The position numbers and the translations under genes were made by a program. Source: Natrinema soli (lineage in GTDB: Archaea > Halobacteriota > Halobacteria > Halobacteriales > Natrialbaceae). Taken from it: a stretch of 11,506 nucleotides of DNA. The notes under the pieces are model-generated. The model searched no databases, was not told where the DNA came from, and saw nothing but the letters and a program-made list of their open reading frames with translations. Where the stretch lies: positions 1 to 11,506 of the forward strand of contig NZ_JAQIVI010000315.1 of assembly GCF_028618695.1 (NCBI RefSeq), written 5' to 3'. Below, in pieces: positions 11,049 through 11,506 of the stretch. Numbering within the stretch: the stretch's first letter is position 1; every line of letters starts with the position of its first letter.

Positions 11049-11506
11049 ATGACCGAACCCGAACCGGACCCCGATCGCGCGGCCGTCGCGGCTCGAGCAG
11101 CGGGCGAGGGGGCCGCCGTCGCGGCCGACTCGTTTCGAACTGATCTCGCCGTCGAGGAGAAAAACGGCAAGACGGACGTCGTGACGCAGGTCGACCGCGA
11201 CGCACAGGAGACCGTCATCGGGACCATCCGCGAGGCGTACCCGGACGATCCGATCGTCGGCGAGGAGGAAGACGCGCTGAAGGAGGTCCCCGAGACCGGA
11301 CCGGCCTGGATCGTCGACCCCAACGACGGGACGAACAACTACGTCGACGGGATTCGAGCGTTCGGGACCGCCGTCGCGGCCGTCGTGGACGGTGAACCGG
11401 TCGGCGCCGCGTTCGACTGTCCCGCCCTCTCTGACACCTACCGCGTCGGCCCCGAGGGTGCGTCCCGCAACGGCGAGCCGCTGTCGGTCAGCGACTGCGC
11501 CGACCC
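11049..11506 (+). CDS. Inositol monophosphatase-family phosphatase, N-terminal part (3' end outside window)
   Basis: The frame from ATG 11049 is open to the window edge and covers 152 complete residues. It has the order of the Mg-dependent, Li-sensitive phosphatase superfamily (IMPase, archaeal FBPase/IMPase, CysQ): KTDVVTQVDRDAQ (41-53), GEEE (71-74) that supplies a metal-binding Glu, then WIVDPNDGTNNYV (87-99) with Asp90 and Asp93. The family consensus at this site is DP(I/L)DGT; here the middle residue is Asn92. That position binds metal through its backbone carbonyl, so activity need not be lost. The C-terminal metal-binding Asp is beyond the window. The substrate (inositol phosphate, fructose bisphosphate or PAP) cannot be decided. 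Only a weak AT-rich stretch (TCACTTTT, 11016-11023) lies at promoter distance. The stretch 10892-11048 shows no other gene. Confidence 0.88.
   Translation, partial: MTEPEPDPDRAAVAARAAGEGAAVAADSFRTDLAVEEKNGKTDVVTQVDRDAQETVIGTIREAYPDDPIVGEEEDALKEVPETGPAWIVDPNDGTNNYVDGIRAFGTAVAAVVDGEPVGAAFDCPALSDTYRVGPEGASRNGEPLSVSDCAD

Overview
The window is about 65% GC and its proteins are strongly acidic (many Asp/Glu, few Lys). Leu-Glu is often written CTCGAG. Most genes start with an ATG that lies about 26-30 nt downstream of an AT-rich TATA-like element, with no Shine-Dalgarno sequence. Together with halophile-type protein families, this points to the chromosome of a halophilic archaeon (class Halobacteria), probably a Haloterrigena/Natrinema-like genus. 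The genus is inference.

Layout, left to right. The 3' end of an amidase gene (1-132, +). An aldo/keto reductase (271-1113, +). A multi-pass membrane protein of unknown function (1264-2034, +). A 63-residue two-helix membrane protein (2126-2317, +). An AGE-type sugar epimerase/isomerase (2357-3592, -). A PAPS-reductase-family PP-loop ATPase (3725-4696, -; start revised). An SDR oxidoreductase (4991-5731, +). A membrane-anchored zinc ribbon (5762-6088, -). A Tat-exported PQQ-type sugar dehydrogenase (6223-7503, -). A conserved acidic hypothetical (7672-8256, -). A monothiol-type glutaredoxin (8375-8719, -; start revised). A 16-bp tandem repeat block (8795-8880). An aspartoacylase/succinylglutamate desuccinylase-family metallohydrolase (8903-9700, -). 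A DUF309 protein (9847-10332, -; start revised). A 42-residue zinc ribbon (10435-10563, +). tRNA-Leu(CAA) (10767-10849, +), followed by a long hairpin. The start of an inositol-monophosphatase-family phosphatase (11049 to the window edge, +).

Nearly every gene has its own promoter-like element, so the region reads as single-gene units rather than operons. Several products handle sugars or carbonyls (AKR, AGE epimerase, SDR, PQQ sugar dehydrogenase, IMPase-family phosphatase), but nothing in the layout shows that they form one pathway. I see no transposase, integrase, CRISPR array or defence cassette. The window looks like ordinary core chromosome, and I do not claim a new system. The points most worth a second look are small: a tandem repeat beside the glutaredoxin gene, an in-frame 21-bp duplication spanning a stop codon, a tRNA with a T-stem mismatch and a hairpin carrying a copy of its own 3' end, a tiny zinc-ribbon gene that shares a TATA element with its divergent neighbour, and CTAG tetramers that are almost absent except next to two start codons.
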